Below, in pieces: positions 21,894 to 32,525 of a DNA stretch of 64,000 nucleotides (its first letter is position 1; each line of letters starts with the position of its first letter). Both the position numbers and the translations under genes were made by a program. Source of the stretch: Chondrus crispus (Eukaryota > Rhodophyta > Florideophyceae > Gigartinales > Gigartinaceae); assembly GCF_000350225.1 (NCBI RefSeq), contig NW_005179009.1, forward strand, positions 99,272-163,271. Direction: 5' to 3'. Under the pieces are notes generated by a model that saw only the letters and a program-made list of their open reading frames with translations, ran no database searches and had not been told where the DNA came from.

Positions 21894-24800
21894 TCAGAAA
21901 TCATGTTGGCGAACTCCACAGCATGTATGGATTATAGAAGAATCGCTCATCACCGGAACATGTGTCGAAATCAGGACCATCGGATGTGGAGCGCGGTCCT
22001 CGAGGGCGACGGACACAAGAGTAATCCTGGCCATTGTGCCGTAAAATAGCAATCCTCCTGAACCGGTTTGCCTCTTCTTTTTTGAACCGTTTACATCCCT
22101 CTCCACAGTCATAGCCTTTAACTGTTTCCAGTGCTTCGAGCCGGGTTCCATCCCTAGTGGAAAGTTGAAGTCAAGAATAACCGAGACAGCGCGCATGACA
22201 TCAGATAATCGTACAATGGCGTGCGATGGTGTTCCGTCGGGTCTCAATTCCCATGCCATATTTCTACATACACGAGACCTCAGCGGGACCCTCATTTCTG
22301 CAAACCAGTTGATGCGCTGTTCTACGGAATTAGGTATACCATGAACTTCTTCTTGAGAATGAAGTTCGTTCTCAGGAAGGGAATCTGCATTCTTTAAGAC
22401 GCGCACCAAGGCCGCAGTATGTTTGGAGTTGCTTCCATAATTGTGGAGGTAAGGGTGAGAGAAGAAAAAAAGAGTCTGTCCCAATAAAAGTTCTCTTTCT
22501 TGCACAAATTCAATGAAGTCAAATTGCGTCTCAGTGTTGTAGAACGAGGTTGTTGCTTTTAGTCTCTAGATAGCCCCTTTCAGACAGCCAGTGTCTGCAC
22601 ACTACGGAAACGTTACCGCCATTCGGACAGCCTTTATTGTGCTCAACGTTTGGATAGGTGACCTGTAGACATATCCCTCACAGGGGCCGGGAGCTGAACT
22701 TGCAAAAAACATTTGCTGGAACTCATTCACGTGAAGACCATCTAGATTGACGGTATTTACATCCATGAACTCACTGCGGGCTTTTTGCCTCTTTGGAGAT
22801 CTTGGCCCATCGTCTCTTTGAATCTGCGATAATTCGACCTCATCCCCGCAAGACTCTCCGGTCCTCTGCTCCTCTGCTGCATTTCCCGGTGATTCTCTCT
22901 CGTGGTTCTTTACAGGATGCATGCTCTCTAGCACGCCTGGCTCTCTGGCCGTGGAGCGTGTAGCGACAGTATTCTCTGCGTTCGCCCTTCGCGACGTGAG
23001 GGAGTAATGAGCCGTCGTTTAAACATGATGACTCTCGCCAGCTTGACCATCAAAGTTGCCAACGAGACCACAGCCCTTAATGTCCTGAAGAAGATGTTTG
23101 TACAACTGGTGAGACTTTATGGTTCCGGAGCTCACCCCAATATCGGCAGGACCCTCGTTAACGGTCCTCCCCTTCGTACGACCGATGGATTGGCGATAGG
23201 CGGAGTCCATTTTTGACAACAAGTTAGGAATGTCGCTATCCAATGATTCGTAAGTGTCCCACGGCTTGGCATTGATTCTGCGAACGTAATGGTGCAAATC
23301 GAGATAACATAAAAACAGTTTCATTAGATTGCACATTTCTCTTCCTGTTGCGACGTTGGTGTTGTCCGATAACGACCCATTGAGAAGGAAAGGTAAAACG
23401 CAAAGCCCCGATTTGTATTGCAGAGCATTAACGTTTGCATGACTCTCGGCAATGATTGTACCCGGTGATGGTAGACGATAAATGTCGCTACTTGACTGCC
23501 TAGGCAACAGTAACTGGTGGCTGTTGGATGTATCCACAATGATAGCCCCTGCTCCAGAAGATGCGAGAGTGACTGCGAAGTAGTTCTCGATAGCCCTAAG
23601 CAGGTTTGCGGTTATTCCGAGGTCAAAGTTGTGCATTGCTTCAAACTTCATTAAAGAAGATAGTCCGTATGGCACACAGTTTTTGGGATTTCATGCGATG
23701 AGGACAAGTCTCCAGCAATGGTGCACGTGTCACCATGGCACTCAAACCTTGACAAAAGTACTGACGGTGGGTTGCGAAGACTCAGAGCTTTCAGATACCG
23801 GTTTTGTTCTCCTTTTGTGCGGAGAGAGCATAAATTACGGTACACCAGCTGAAGAGCCCCTGCCTGTTTTAAATTCGCATTTCGAGGATCAAGGCTGAGC
23901 CTTGATCCCCGAAATGCAAATTTATATTGACAGCCTTTCAATATCAACGGACTGCACATGACATCTAGAACAGGGTACGCAGTATTAACGCTGTATCTCA
24001 TTGAGCACAGAACTGTCACTTCGGGCAGATCTGCCACAATCGAACAGACCACCGGCGTAAATGCTCTTTTAACGCCATCGAGGAAAACATCATCGAGAAC
24101 CAATCCTCTTTTAGTGGACCAAGTAGGGCATGCATTGTTTGCTGTATTGCTGAGCACCTGGCTTGCTTCGTTATTCCGAAGAATATTTATTCCCAGTTGA
24201 TGAAAGGTTGCAAACCACAGGAATGAAAGCAATATTCACCGCTAAACGTCGCCTCACCTGACGGGAAAAACAGAGAATGTATAAAACGACCGGATACATT
24301 GAACGACTATTTAAACGTGTAACATTTCCTTTGTCAATAAAAAGCTGCAGGGGAAGAATTAGGGTATTACTTTCGCTTGTCTTCTTGGTAAGAGCTTTGA
24401 AAAGGTGGATAAGATCATCCCCCGAATAAACGTCATCTAGAATTCGTGCACCTTCTGAGTTCATTTATTGTTCCGGAACAAATCGCATAACATCTTTCCA
24501 TTGTACACCATTACCCGGGGACATGTATTTGGCATTCGTGACGAGGTGGACAATAGTTGAAGGTAAACACCTGACCAGTGCAGTATATTTTGAAATATCG
24601 GCTCTGCCAGAAGTAATTGTAAGCTGCTGCCACTCCCCGTACCTCCTCAAAATCAATTCCTGCCTTCGTCGATGATCCTTCCAGAACAAAATAACGCTAT
24701 TCCATAGTTTTTGGACATCCCCATTTTCATCTAGAGAGCACAAGTACTGGTGCGTAATCTTTGCACAAAGACCCTTGCAAGAAAGACTAGACGTTAGAAT

Positions 24801-25274
24801 GAACATTGCAGCCTTATACTGTAGATTTGTTACAGAGAGCGAATTTGTATTAATGTTTCGAAGTGGGCTCAGATGTTGCCTGTTTGGACTCAAAGTTATT
24901 CCGAAGTCTTCTAGTTCGGTCTCTGGAATGAAAGACAGAAATTTTTCCTCTTCCTCATCTTCGGTTTCGGATCCTTCATTTTCTGCCATCGTGAAGTCAT
25001 TTTCGGCATGTCTCTCACTCTCCGAGCCATAAGTCTCATTTTCAAGCGAGCCGTTAGTACACATCAGGCTCTGTGTGTCTAGGATTTGGCCTGGCAAAAC
25101 AGATGGGCCCTTATCCGGACGACGCTTGGTTATCGGCGTGATTGGCGGGCGTGATGGTGGTCCCTTGCACGTTTTCTCCTGCTTGGCGCGGTACACATTA
25201 GCTCTGCATACCTTGCAGCAGAAAGGACAGACCCACTCCATCGTCGAACGCGTTTGGGAACTTCTTGATCTCAT
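21894..25274 (-). pseudogene. Putative DNA-transposon transposase (broken)
   Basis: It starts at ATG 25274 with a Cys cluster (WVCPFCCKVCRANV) that could bind zinc, then an acidic stretch. In-frame stops are TAA at 24465-24467, TAA 23019-23021, TAG 22602-22604 and TAG 22566-22568. The frame continues sensibly past each. Phase changes occur near 24230 and 23670. The first could instead be a 100-base intron, 24257 to 24158 (CAG|GTGAGG ... GCCAG). The middle holds SLMKFEAMHNFDLGITANLL, resembling the conserved D/E-x-x-H-N-x-x-L-G block of CACTA-like and related large transposases, and DGQAGESHH further on. Family assignment is tentative. A 53-base palindrome lies inside the reading frame. Confidence 0.45.
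23871..23923. repeat. 53-base near-perfect palindrome inside transposase-like gene
   Basis: The left half runs from AAATTCGCATTTCG through GGATCAAGGCT and the right half mirrors it, with about one unpaired base and a three-base centre. It lies within coding sequence on the minus strand. It may be a templated inversion or a recent foldback insertion. Confidence 0.8.
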
Positions 25275-25503
25275 TGTTGGACGAGGAGACCACCTTTATG
25301 TGATATGACATCAATACCGGAAAGAAATTCGGACCGATCCAGGCCAGCAACTCACCCCCCTGTGTCTTGCTGGCACTCTTCGTGGTACTTTATGAGTTTA
25401 TTTGTAACTCATTCTGAGTGACCGTCACGCCAAGATCACGCTGAAGGAGGCAGCTGTAACGTTACATTTGAGCTGTTTGTTGCGACTCCTCAACACGGAC
25501 GTA

Positions 25504-25508
25504 CAGGC
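25504..25508. repeat. Target-site duplication CAGGC of Copia-type element
   Basis: CAGGC directly before the left LTR, repeated at 32501-32505 directly after the right LTR. Confidence 0.92.
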
Positions 25509-25978
25509 TGTCGGGAGACCGACCGAGAAAGGGCGGTCCGGAGAGGATTTTAGTGAAGGGTAAAAGGGTGGTAAATAGGGTTACCTTAAAGGGAGGGGAA
25601 AAGCAGCAGGCTAGTGCCTCAGAATCGCTACAGAGGGTGAGCACGGTCAATGGACGGGGTTGTCGGGTTGATGGTTCAGGTGATCGAATGTGCTGAGGTC
25701 GAAGACGAGTAGCGTCTTCGACCTGGCTTTATAGTCCTATTGACTCTACAACAAAAGTAGGCGCACTACCATAAAAGGGAGGTTGCGCCACCCACGAAAT
25801 GTGTCTAAACGGTTACACCCTAAAACAGGTAGAATTGTAGGTGGCACGTAGAATTGTAGGTGGCACGTCCTTAAGGGACTCTATCGTTGATAGCTAAATG
25901 TAGCCTACATAATCTCTGAATTGATATTGATAACATAGAAGTGTGATATCTACTGTAGTCTAGTCAATAAGTCTAACA
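25509..25978 (-). repeat. Copia-type 3' LTR (470 bp)
   Basis: On the minus strand it starts TGTTAGA and ends CCCGACA. It is preceded on that strand by a polypurine tract (AAAAAGTTTGGGGAG). It differs from the other LTR at about seven positions, six of them transitions. It contains two adjacent copies of GTAGAATTGTAGGTGGCAC and a GTCGAAGAC/GTCTTCGAC hairpin. Confidence 0.93.
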
Positions 25979-26012
25979 CTCCCCAAACTTTTTCGTGACA
26001 TATGTCATGTGT

Positions 26013-29000
26013 TCACGAATTGCGATTGATCCACTGTTCGATAGGATGTGTAAGAATTGACCGTTGTATCATTTCGATCAGTATATCACTTTTCTTAACC
26101 TTCTTGAAAGAATCTGCGGGGTTGTGTTCGGAGCGAATGAAGCCTATGGCGTGCAGTTCGTGTCTCTGGTATGCATCCTTGACAACTTTAACATCGATCA
26201 TTAGTCGCCTTTTGGATGTTATCTTTGCTTTAATGATAACATCAAACAGGGATAGACTATCCGTAAGCATAACGATCGGAATGTCGAGCGATGTCATGCT
26301 GTGAAGATCGTTTTTCATTGCGAAGGCCATGTCGAAAGCGTCAGCAAAGGCCATTGTTTTCCTTCCTAGGACAGATCTGAAAACGCGTTTGGATTTGTGT
26401 GACGACCAGAACAATGGTTGGCAATTATCATTTGCATCAGCAAGGAAAATGATATATCCTAACTGAGAAGATCCGTCAAGGTCGTTTCCGCATGATGCAT
26501 CGGAATAGACTTGTAACCGAAGACTTTTGTGGTCCAATTTAGGGAATTTGAGGACCTGATCTGTACTGGTAAGGAGATGTTTTACCACATAATTAAGTCC
26601 CTTACAGTACTTCGTGGGGTCCGAGTTGAAGATTTCTTCAGTAACCTGAGCTGCCTGTGCAATAGAGCATGTATTATCCGACGGGACTGAGTGGCCCAAA
26701 AGAGTTGGGCACGAAGTGAGCGAAAGTCTTTGAAAGAAGCTTCCTTACTGATGTTCTTAATCTTAGAGATATAGTGCTTCTGATGTACTTGGAATCCGTT
26801 AGGTGTGGACTCAATGTTAATGCCTGCAAATTGGACCTTGTCGTAGTCCTTCGGTCGACATTTGAATTTCCTTTCGACACGCTTGGCCTGCTGACAAAAC
26901 TCTTCAGTGCCGGCTTGTAGACAGTCATCAACATAAGTAGCACATAGCCCAGTAAGCTTCTCTCTAATTAGTTCGAAGAAGAAGGCGGCATCGGTTACAC
27001 TGGCCTTCATGCCAAGTTCCTTTTCTAGATGATGCTTTATCGTTCTATCCCAGTAGTCACCACTATCGGCTAGTCCATACAACGGCTTGAGTAGTTTCAA
27101 GAGTTGATTAGAATCCAAGTCGAACTCAGATGATGGTTTAACATAGACATCACGGGAGATCTCTTCCGTACTCTGCAAATATGCCTGTGTGACATCTGTT
27201 GAGAAGAGTCTTAAGTCAAAAAGAGCAGTAAGACCGACAAGTAGTTTGACGCTGACCTGTCGTGTCGTTGAGGTGTCGTGAACGAATGACCGTTTCATCT
27301 TGTCCTTGTGGCCTTGTACAACGTATCGGGCTTTCCATACTTCCTTGTTTGTTCCAGAGTCTTTAATGGCAAGGACGAATCGTCCATTTAAGATGTTTGC
27401 GTTGTCTCGAACTTCATCGCGAAGCACTACCTTCCAAGTACCTCTTTCGATCAGTCCTTCTATTTCCTTTCGTTTAGCATTATCAAATTGTTGTGCACGA
27501 GGATCATTGGGATGTATAACTTCAGTAAGAAGGACGTTATTGGGTGGATTTGAGGCTTTGCCACTACGGAATGGAGCAGTTTGCTGGTGGAGAATAGACT
27601 CGGGTGAAGCGTAGTATGGCTTGATTTGATAAGCGTTGAACGTTTGTCGATAAGTTCCTTCGCTGTTCTGAACAGTTATTATTCGTCCGTGAACATTACA
27701 AACAAGGAATGGACCAATCCATTGCTTTTCTTGCTCAGAGAAGACTAGAATCTCGTCTCCAAGATTATACACACGATCGGAGGCTGGAGGGATGTTCCGA
27801 TTCAAAGCAGCTAGTACACGTCGTTCTGCGATGATTGCGTTCATTTCCATCTGCGCTGTTGAAAGAATTTGCATTCTTTCACGCTGCGAAGGTATTTCCG
27901 TACTTATGATCGGGAAGCGCGGAACAATTCCGAAGACTAATAGAGAAGGGACTAGACCGTTCTCTCCCATTGTGTCGTTCATTGACTTGACTGCAATTTT
28001 CAGAAGAATGAACGGAGAGGCGTCCAGGAAGTCCGCTCGTACTTTTCTATAAATCCTTCGCAGCGGTCCGTGAAGACGTTCTCCAATACCTAACGACGAG
28101 TGGGCTTTTACACCAGATATGGGAAGTTGAAATTCCAGCTTGTGAATTTATCTCTCGCCATCGATCAGATGTGAATGCGGATCCTTTGTCAACGCGAAGT
28201 CTATTTGGAAGGCCGGTATACAAGGTACACCAGGCTTCGACGAAGGCTAGCCAAATACCTTCAACGTTTTGGCCAGAAGTAGCGCCATGAGCGTCTAGAA
28301 AAACGGCTGACGAGAATCTAGTGGCTGTGTCGATGACGTGAAGTACTGCTTTTCCATCTAGAAACATCAGGTCAATGGACAATTCGTCACCGAACTTTAA
28401 ATCCTGTTCATTGGGTAGCGATACTTTAAAACGCACAGGAGTGGTGCGAAGGCGTTGACAGGTGTCACAAGAAGCTTGCAGAGACTCGAGAAACTGCTTT
28501 GTGGCCTCATCAGCTTCAAAAGGGCGGGCCAAGCGAAGCAGATTCATGAGTTTCTCTGATGTGGGATGGGAAAAAACCGCGATGAAGCTTGATCAGTTCA
28601 GCTTTAGTGAAGTGCGTTTTGGAGGAGTGATCCCACTCCAGATAGATGTGACCCAGCTTGCGTCGAAGGGGTATGTCAAGACCATGCTTAGGTGATCGGA
28701 GCATGTTGTTGACGCTATCAATGAACGTATGGTACTTGTCCAAGAGGTCAAGTCCAATAAGAAAGGGGACATTGGGCTTGACAATGTCAACTTGTTCGCG
28801 AATTAAGTAACCATCAGCAATGGGAATGGATATGTTCATGGTTCCAAGTGAAGCTTGGGAGTCATTACCGAACCTGAAGTGTATCGGGCTCGGCTTGGGC
28901 TAGAATTTGGTGCCAGTGAATCGACAGTAGGCTTTGGCTTGAGCGAGGCAAACGACAGTTCGCTGGGCACCAGTGTCAGGACGAGCTCCATCCCACTTGG

Positions 29001-29096
29001 GTGCGTGGTTGGTCGTCGTAGCTCGTGCAGGACTATGGTCCTGGATGGTGTGGTAGATTTAGAATTTATACCGCTTCTTTCCGCAGACAGTCTCAA
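26013..29096 (-). pseudogene. Copia-type Pol: protease, integrase, RT, RNase H
   Basis: Protease: PDTGAQRTVVCLAQAKAYC, then an in-frame TAG at 28900-28902, then IPIADGYLI and FLIGLDLLDKY. Pre-integrase and zinc part: HTFIDSVNN and CDTCQRLR. Integrase: LSIDLMFLDGKAVLHVID and LRVDKGSAFTSDRW, with GIGER supplying the third acidic residue in the next frame (shift near 28110). RT: FSTDVTQAYLQS, LLKPLYGLADSGDYWD and the palm motif TYVDDCLQAG. RNase H lies in 26013-26699 after a shift at about 26690 (DASCGNDLDGSSQLGYI). Chromatin- or nuclear-targeting domains are not evident. Not functional as it stands. Confidence 0.88.
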
Positions 29097-29402
29097 AGAA
29101 ATTTGTTTTACTTTGTGGGTGTTGACTGCTGCTACTTAAAAATCCATTGGATCCAGGCCATCTACAGTGTCCCACAGTACTTCTTCCTCCTGGATTGGCG
29201 TGTGAGCGACTTGATGATGAGTAACAGCCTGATCGGCGAAGTCATCATCATCGTTGTGGGTGACATTGGTGAGAATGACTTCACCGGGGTCATGTTGTGC
29301 CTGGTCGTCCGTGAAGGCAGTTAAGTAGATCTCATACGCACTTAAGGCATGTTCTGCTTGCTCGCAGAGCTCCTATAGGATTCGCTTGGCTGGTCTGGTC
29401 TG

Positions 29403-30677
29403 TCACATATGGCTGACATTCTTTCTGAGAGCCATAGGCTTAGGACAGTCCCTAATGAGGTGATATTTACTTCCACAATTGTGGCAAGCACGTATATTAC
29501 CGAAGCGATCCGTACCATTCTGGGTCGGGGCGGGGTTGTGGGAGAAACGTTGGAGAGGATATGGTGTCCTTGGATTTGAAGAAGCGGAACCAGGGTGGCG
29601 GGGGATGCCATACGTGTTCTGACGTTGAAAGTGATTACCAGGGATGGAAGGCAAGGGCTGGATACGGGAAATGTCAAGCTGACCACGGCGACGTCCTTCT
29701 TTCTGCTTCTGCTCTTGCAGCCAAGCGGCATCAAGGGCAGCATAGAGCTGTTGAAATGTCCAGGGGGGTATGGCAGCCAAACTTTGTGTTAATACACTCT
29801 TAGTCCACTCGACTCCAATCACGGCATCGTGCAGATACTCCGTTTTGTCTTGTTCCGATTGGTGCGTGGGAGGACCTTGTGGGGTGTACTTTGGGATTGT
29901 TTCACGAAGTTCTTCCAATGCTTCTGACACAGGGATTCTTTTCGTCTCCAAAATTCAGGAAAGTCGGAGATTTCGGAGGAGTTTACGAACTCTGTTTTGT
30001 CGTGTCAGGCTATTGAACTCGTTAACCATGAGTAAAGTAGCAGAATTGAAGTCTTGGGCATGTGGGATGACGTGAGAGCGATAATATCTTTTCGCTTCAC
30101 CATCAAAAACATTATGGAAGAATCGGAGCATTTGCTCGTCACTTAAGTGGAAATCTTCAGCACAATGGCGATAATTGTTGATTGCGTCATGAATATCTTC
30201 TCCGATTTTTCCAGTGTACCGGTCCTCCTTTTAGAATCTTGACGAAATATTGTGAGCAATCCTGGAGTTCGGGGCATCAACTGTCGGCAGAAACGATTGA
30301 TGGCTTCCTTGTGTCGACCCGGAGGCGGAACTGGTGAGACCTTGATTGGCGAGGATACGGTCAGTGTCATCGACATATAGCATGTTTACCAGACCGTGAG
30401 AAATACGGTTGGTGGTAGGGTGCGGGGTGTATGACAATCCTTTGACCACAAGGTAATCACGGATAAGTCGATATAAAACAGTAGGGACTCGTAACATTTC
30501 CCTTGCGTATAGAACTTCTGGGGGAAGGTCAGCACAAAGGTTACTACAGCACACATTGGGGTCAGGTTGGGGGTCCGCCATTACATGCAGGGCTATTGTA
30601 GCCTTAACATCGCATTGAATCATGGATCGGGGCTCATAAATTGTTAAAGCATCTCGGATTCCATTTAGAGTAGCCAT
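29403..30677 (-). pseudogene. Copia-type Gag with zinc knuckle (two in-frame stops)
   Basis: It starts at ATG 30677 (MATLNGIRDALTIYEPRSM). The frame is continuous to 29403 apart from a TAA at 30231-30233 and a TGA at 29955-29957. The middle holds a retrotransposon gag segment (MLRFFHNVFDGEAKRYYRSH). The C-terminal part has the CCHC knuckle CHNCGSKYHLIRDC. Replacing the stops by Gln and Arg codons, one transition each, would give a normal Gag of about 420 residues. Confidence 0.85.
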
Positions 30678-30769
30678 ATTAAAAATTATTGCAAAATAAT
30701 AGATAAAATGGATCGGGGCTAAACGCGAATTTTAACGTCAAAAAATGTTCCTGTGGTAGCGTGGCGAGT

Positions 30770-30990
30770 GTACTACGTGTAAACGTGTGGTGTTTTGTAC
30801 CCTTAGTGGTATTGCAGACACGTGTGTACGTGTGCAATAGTAGTACGCGTGTATGCGTAGTCGATATGAACACGTGGGCGGGTGTGCGTGTAGTAACACG
30901 TGGTTGCGTGTGCGCGCAGTTACAAGTGGTTGCGTGCACAATGACAACACGTGTGTGCGTGGCGGGTAAGCACACGTGGGTCCGTGGTGC
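30770..30990. promoter_or_regulatory. CACGTG-rich leader upstream of gag
   Basis: Five copies of CACGTG (30819, 30871, 30897, 30948, 30973) and many TGCGTG/ACGTGT variants in 220 bases, between the extra frame and gag. CACGTG is the G-box/E-box target of bHLH and bZIP factors, so it may be a promoter or enhancer. It could also be a degenerate simple repeat. Confidence 0.55.
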
Positions 30991-31144
30991 GCCGAAAAAA
31001 TTCTTCAGTAACAAGTGTCCCTTTCAAATATTGTAAAAACTCTGGAAAATATTAACAATTACAATTCGGCCAAACAATTTCCAATTACTTCTGGATAGTG
31101 AGCAGCTTGCGGAGGGCCCGGTGATGGATAGTGCCGGCGTAATG

Positions 31145-31966
31145 CTAGTCTGCATCGTGTGCGTTAGCAAAGCGCTTGACACAAACCTTGCAGTGTAATT
31201 TTTCGCGTGGGTATGATGCTGCAGAAACTACCCGCTGATGAGGTTGACCAGCTTCGTGGACTCGGCGCTGACGATAAATCGTAAAGGTGCGAGAGCAAGG
31301 GCGGCAGAGGTATTGCGTAGGACGGCGGCGTGGGGGATTTGCTCTACGTCGTGCGCGCCGAGTAGCTACGCGGTAGATGGTAAGTGCGCGGCCCTCGTCG
31401 AGGTCGAAAGACGGCGCAGCGGCGGTAGAAGTTTTCTCATCCGAAGCTTCTACTGCCTCTATATCGACGAGGCAGGCGGCCGTAAAGAGCGTAGAATGCG
31501 AGTGGCAACGGTGGACCTGGACCGGCGATATGGGCGGAGTGGTTTCGCCGCGGGGGGGGGTTCGGGAGATGTACGGAATTGGCGGTGGGGAAGCGGATGC
31601 GGACGGACGGACACGGAGCGGCGAGCTTGAGCGCGTAGACGGAGTATCGCGATACGGCCGGAGCGATGCAGTGGCGGTAGCGAGGGCGGCGGTGGCGGCG
31701 ATGCGGCGTTCCCAAATTGCGTCGGGGTGATTGGTAGGGCGCTTTACCTGTGCCATTAGCAACTGCGCTAATGCCGCAGGCGTACAGTATTTCGTACAGT
31801 ACGCCCAAATGTATAACGTCCGCTGTAAAATTAGACAGTAATTATTACAGTGAACATTAGGGACAAAGTTGCTTCTTGTAAGAAATTTCTTGATTTCCAA
31901 TTCGGCTGATTGAATAGGGCGGCCAAATTCCGAATGCGCAAACGAGTTGATTCGACGGTTGGTCAA
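31145..31966 (-). CDS. Extra frame between 5' LTR and gag, Cys/His-rich end
   Basis: A 273-codon uninterrupted frame on the element's sense strand, ending 467 bases before gag. The middle is Pro/Ser/Thr-rich. The C-terminal 60 residues contain two Cys pairs (YLCRPCSRTF and LHCKVCVKRF) with nearby His residues, like two imperfect C2H2 fingers. Copia elements normally carry nothing here, so this may be a captured host fragment or an element-encoded DNA/RNA-binding protein. It is intact, while gag and pol are broken. Expression is unknown. Confidence 0.5.
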   Translation of the reverse strand: MTNRRINSFAHSEFGRPIQSAELEIKKFLTRSNFVPNVHCNNYCLILQRTLYIWAYCTKYCTPAALAQLLMAQVKRPTNHPDAIWERRIAATAALATATASLRPYRDTPSTRSSSPLRVRPSASASPPPIPYISRTPPRGETTPPISPVQVHRCHSHSTLFTAACLVDIEAVEASDEKTSTAAAPSFDLDEGRALTIYRVATRRARRRANPPRRRPTQYLCRPCSRTFTIYRQRRVHEAGQPHQRVVSAASYPREKLHCKVCVKRFANAHDAD

Positions 31967-32030
31967 AGGCGGGCCTTATTCCAAGGACGGGGCAGGACCA
32001 AACGGGGCGGCGGTCCGGTAATCTTATAAG

Positions 32031-32500
32031 TATCGGGAGACCGACCGAAAAAGGGCGGTCCGGAGGGGATTTTAGTGAAGGGTAAAAGGGTGGTAAATAG
32101 GGTTACCTTAAAGGGAGGGGAAAAGCAGCAGGCTAGTTCCTCAGAATCGCTACAGAGGGTGAGCACGGTCAATGGACGGGGTTGTCGGGTTGATGGTTCA
32201 GGTGATCGAATGTGCTGAGGTCGAAGACGAGTAGCGTCTTCGACCTGGCTTTATAGTCCTATTGACTCTACAACAAAAGTAGGCGCACTACCATAAAAGG
32301 GAGGTTGCGCCACCCACGAAATGTGTCTAAACGGTTACACCCTAAAACAGGTAGAATTGTAGGTGGCACGTAGAATTGTAGGTGGCACGTCCTTAAGGGA
32401 CTCTATCGTTGATAGCTAAATGTAGCCTACATAATCCCTGAATTGATATTGATAACATAGAAGTGTGATATCTACTGTAGTCTAGTCAATGAATCTAACA
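32031..32500 (-). repeat. Copia-type 5' LTR (470 bp)
   Basis: Direct repeat of 25509-25978. On plus it starts TATCGGG instead of TGTCGGG (one transition in the terminal dinucleotide) and ends CTAACA, followed by the duplication CAGGC at 32501-32505. Confidence 0.92.
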
Positions 32501-32525
32501 CAGGCCGCCTGCAGAGTAAAATCAC

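Larger units (their letters stand above)
25509..32500 (-). mobile_element. Copia-type LTR retrotransposon, complete but decayed
   Basis: 6,992 bp between matching 5-bp duplications CAGGC. Order on the minus strand: 5' LTR (32500-32031), an extra 273-codon frame, a CACGTG-rich leader, gag, protease, integrase, reverse transcriptase/RNase H, polypurine tract, 3' LTR. The gene order (integrase before RT) and the RT motifs make it Ty1/copia. The LTRs are about 98.5 % identical by eye (seven differences in 470), yet gag and pol carry several stops and frameshifts. No primer-binding site was recognised after the 5' LTR. Confidence 0.9.
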
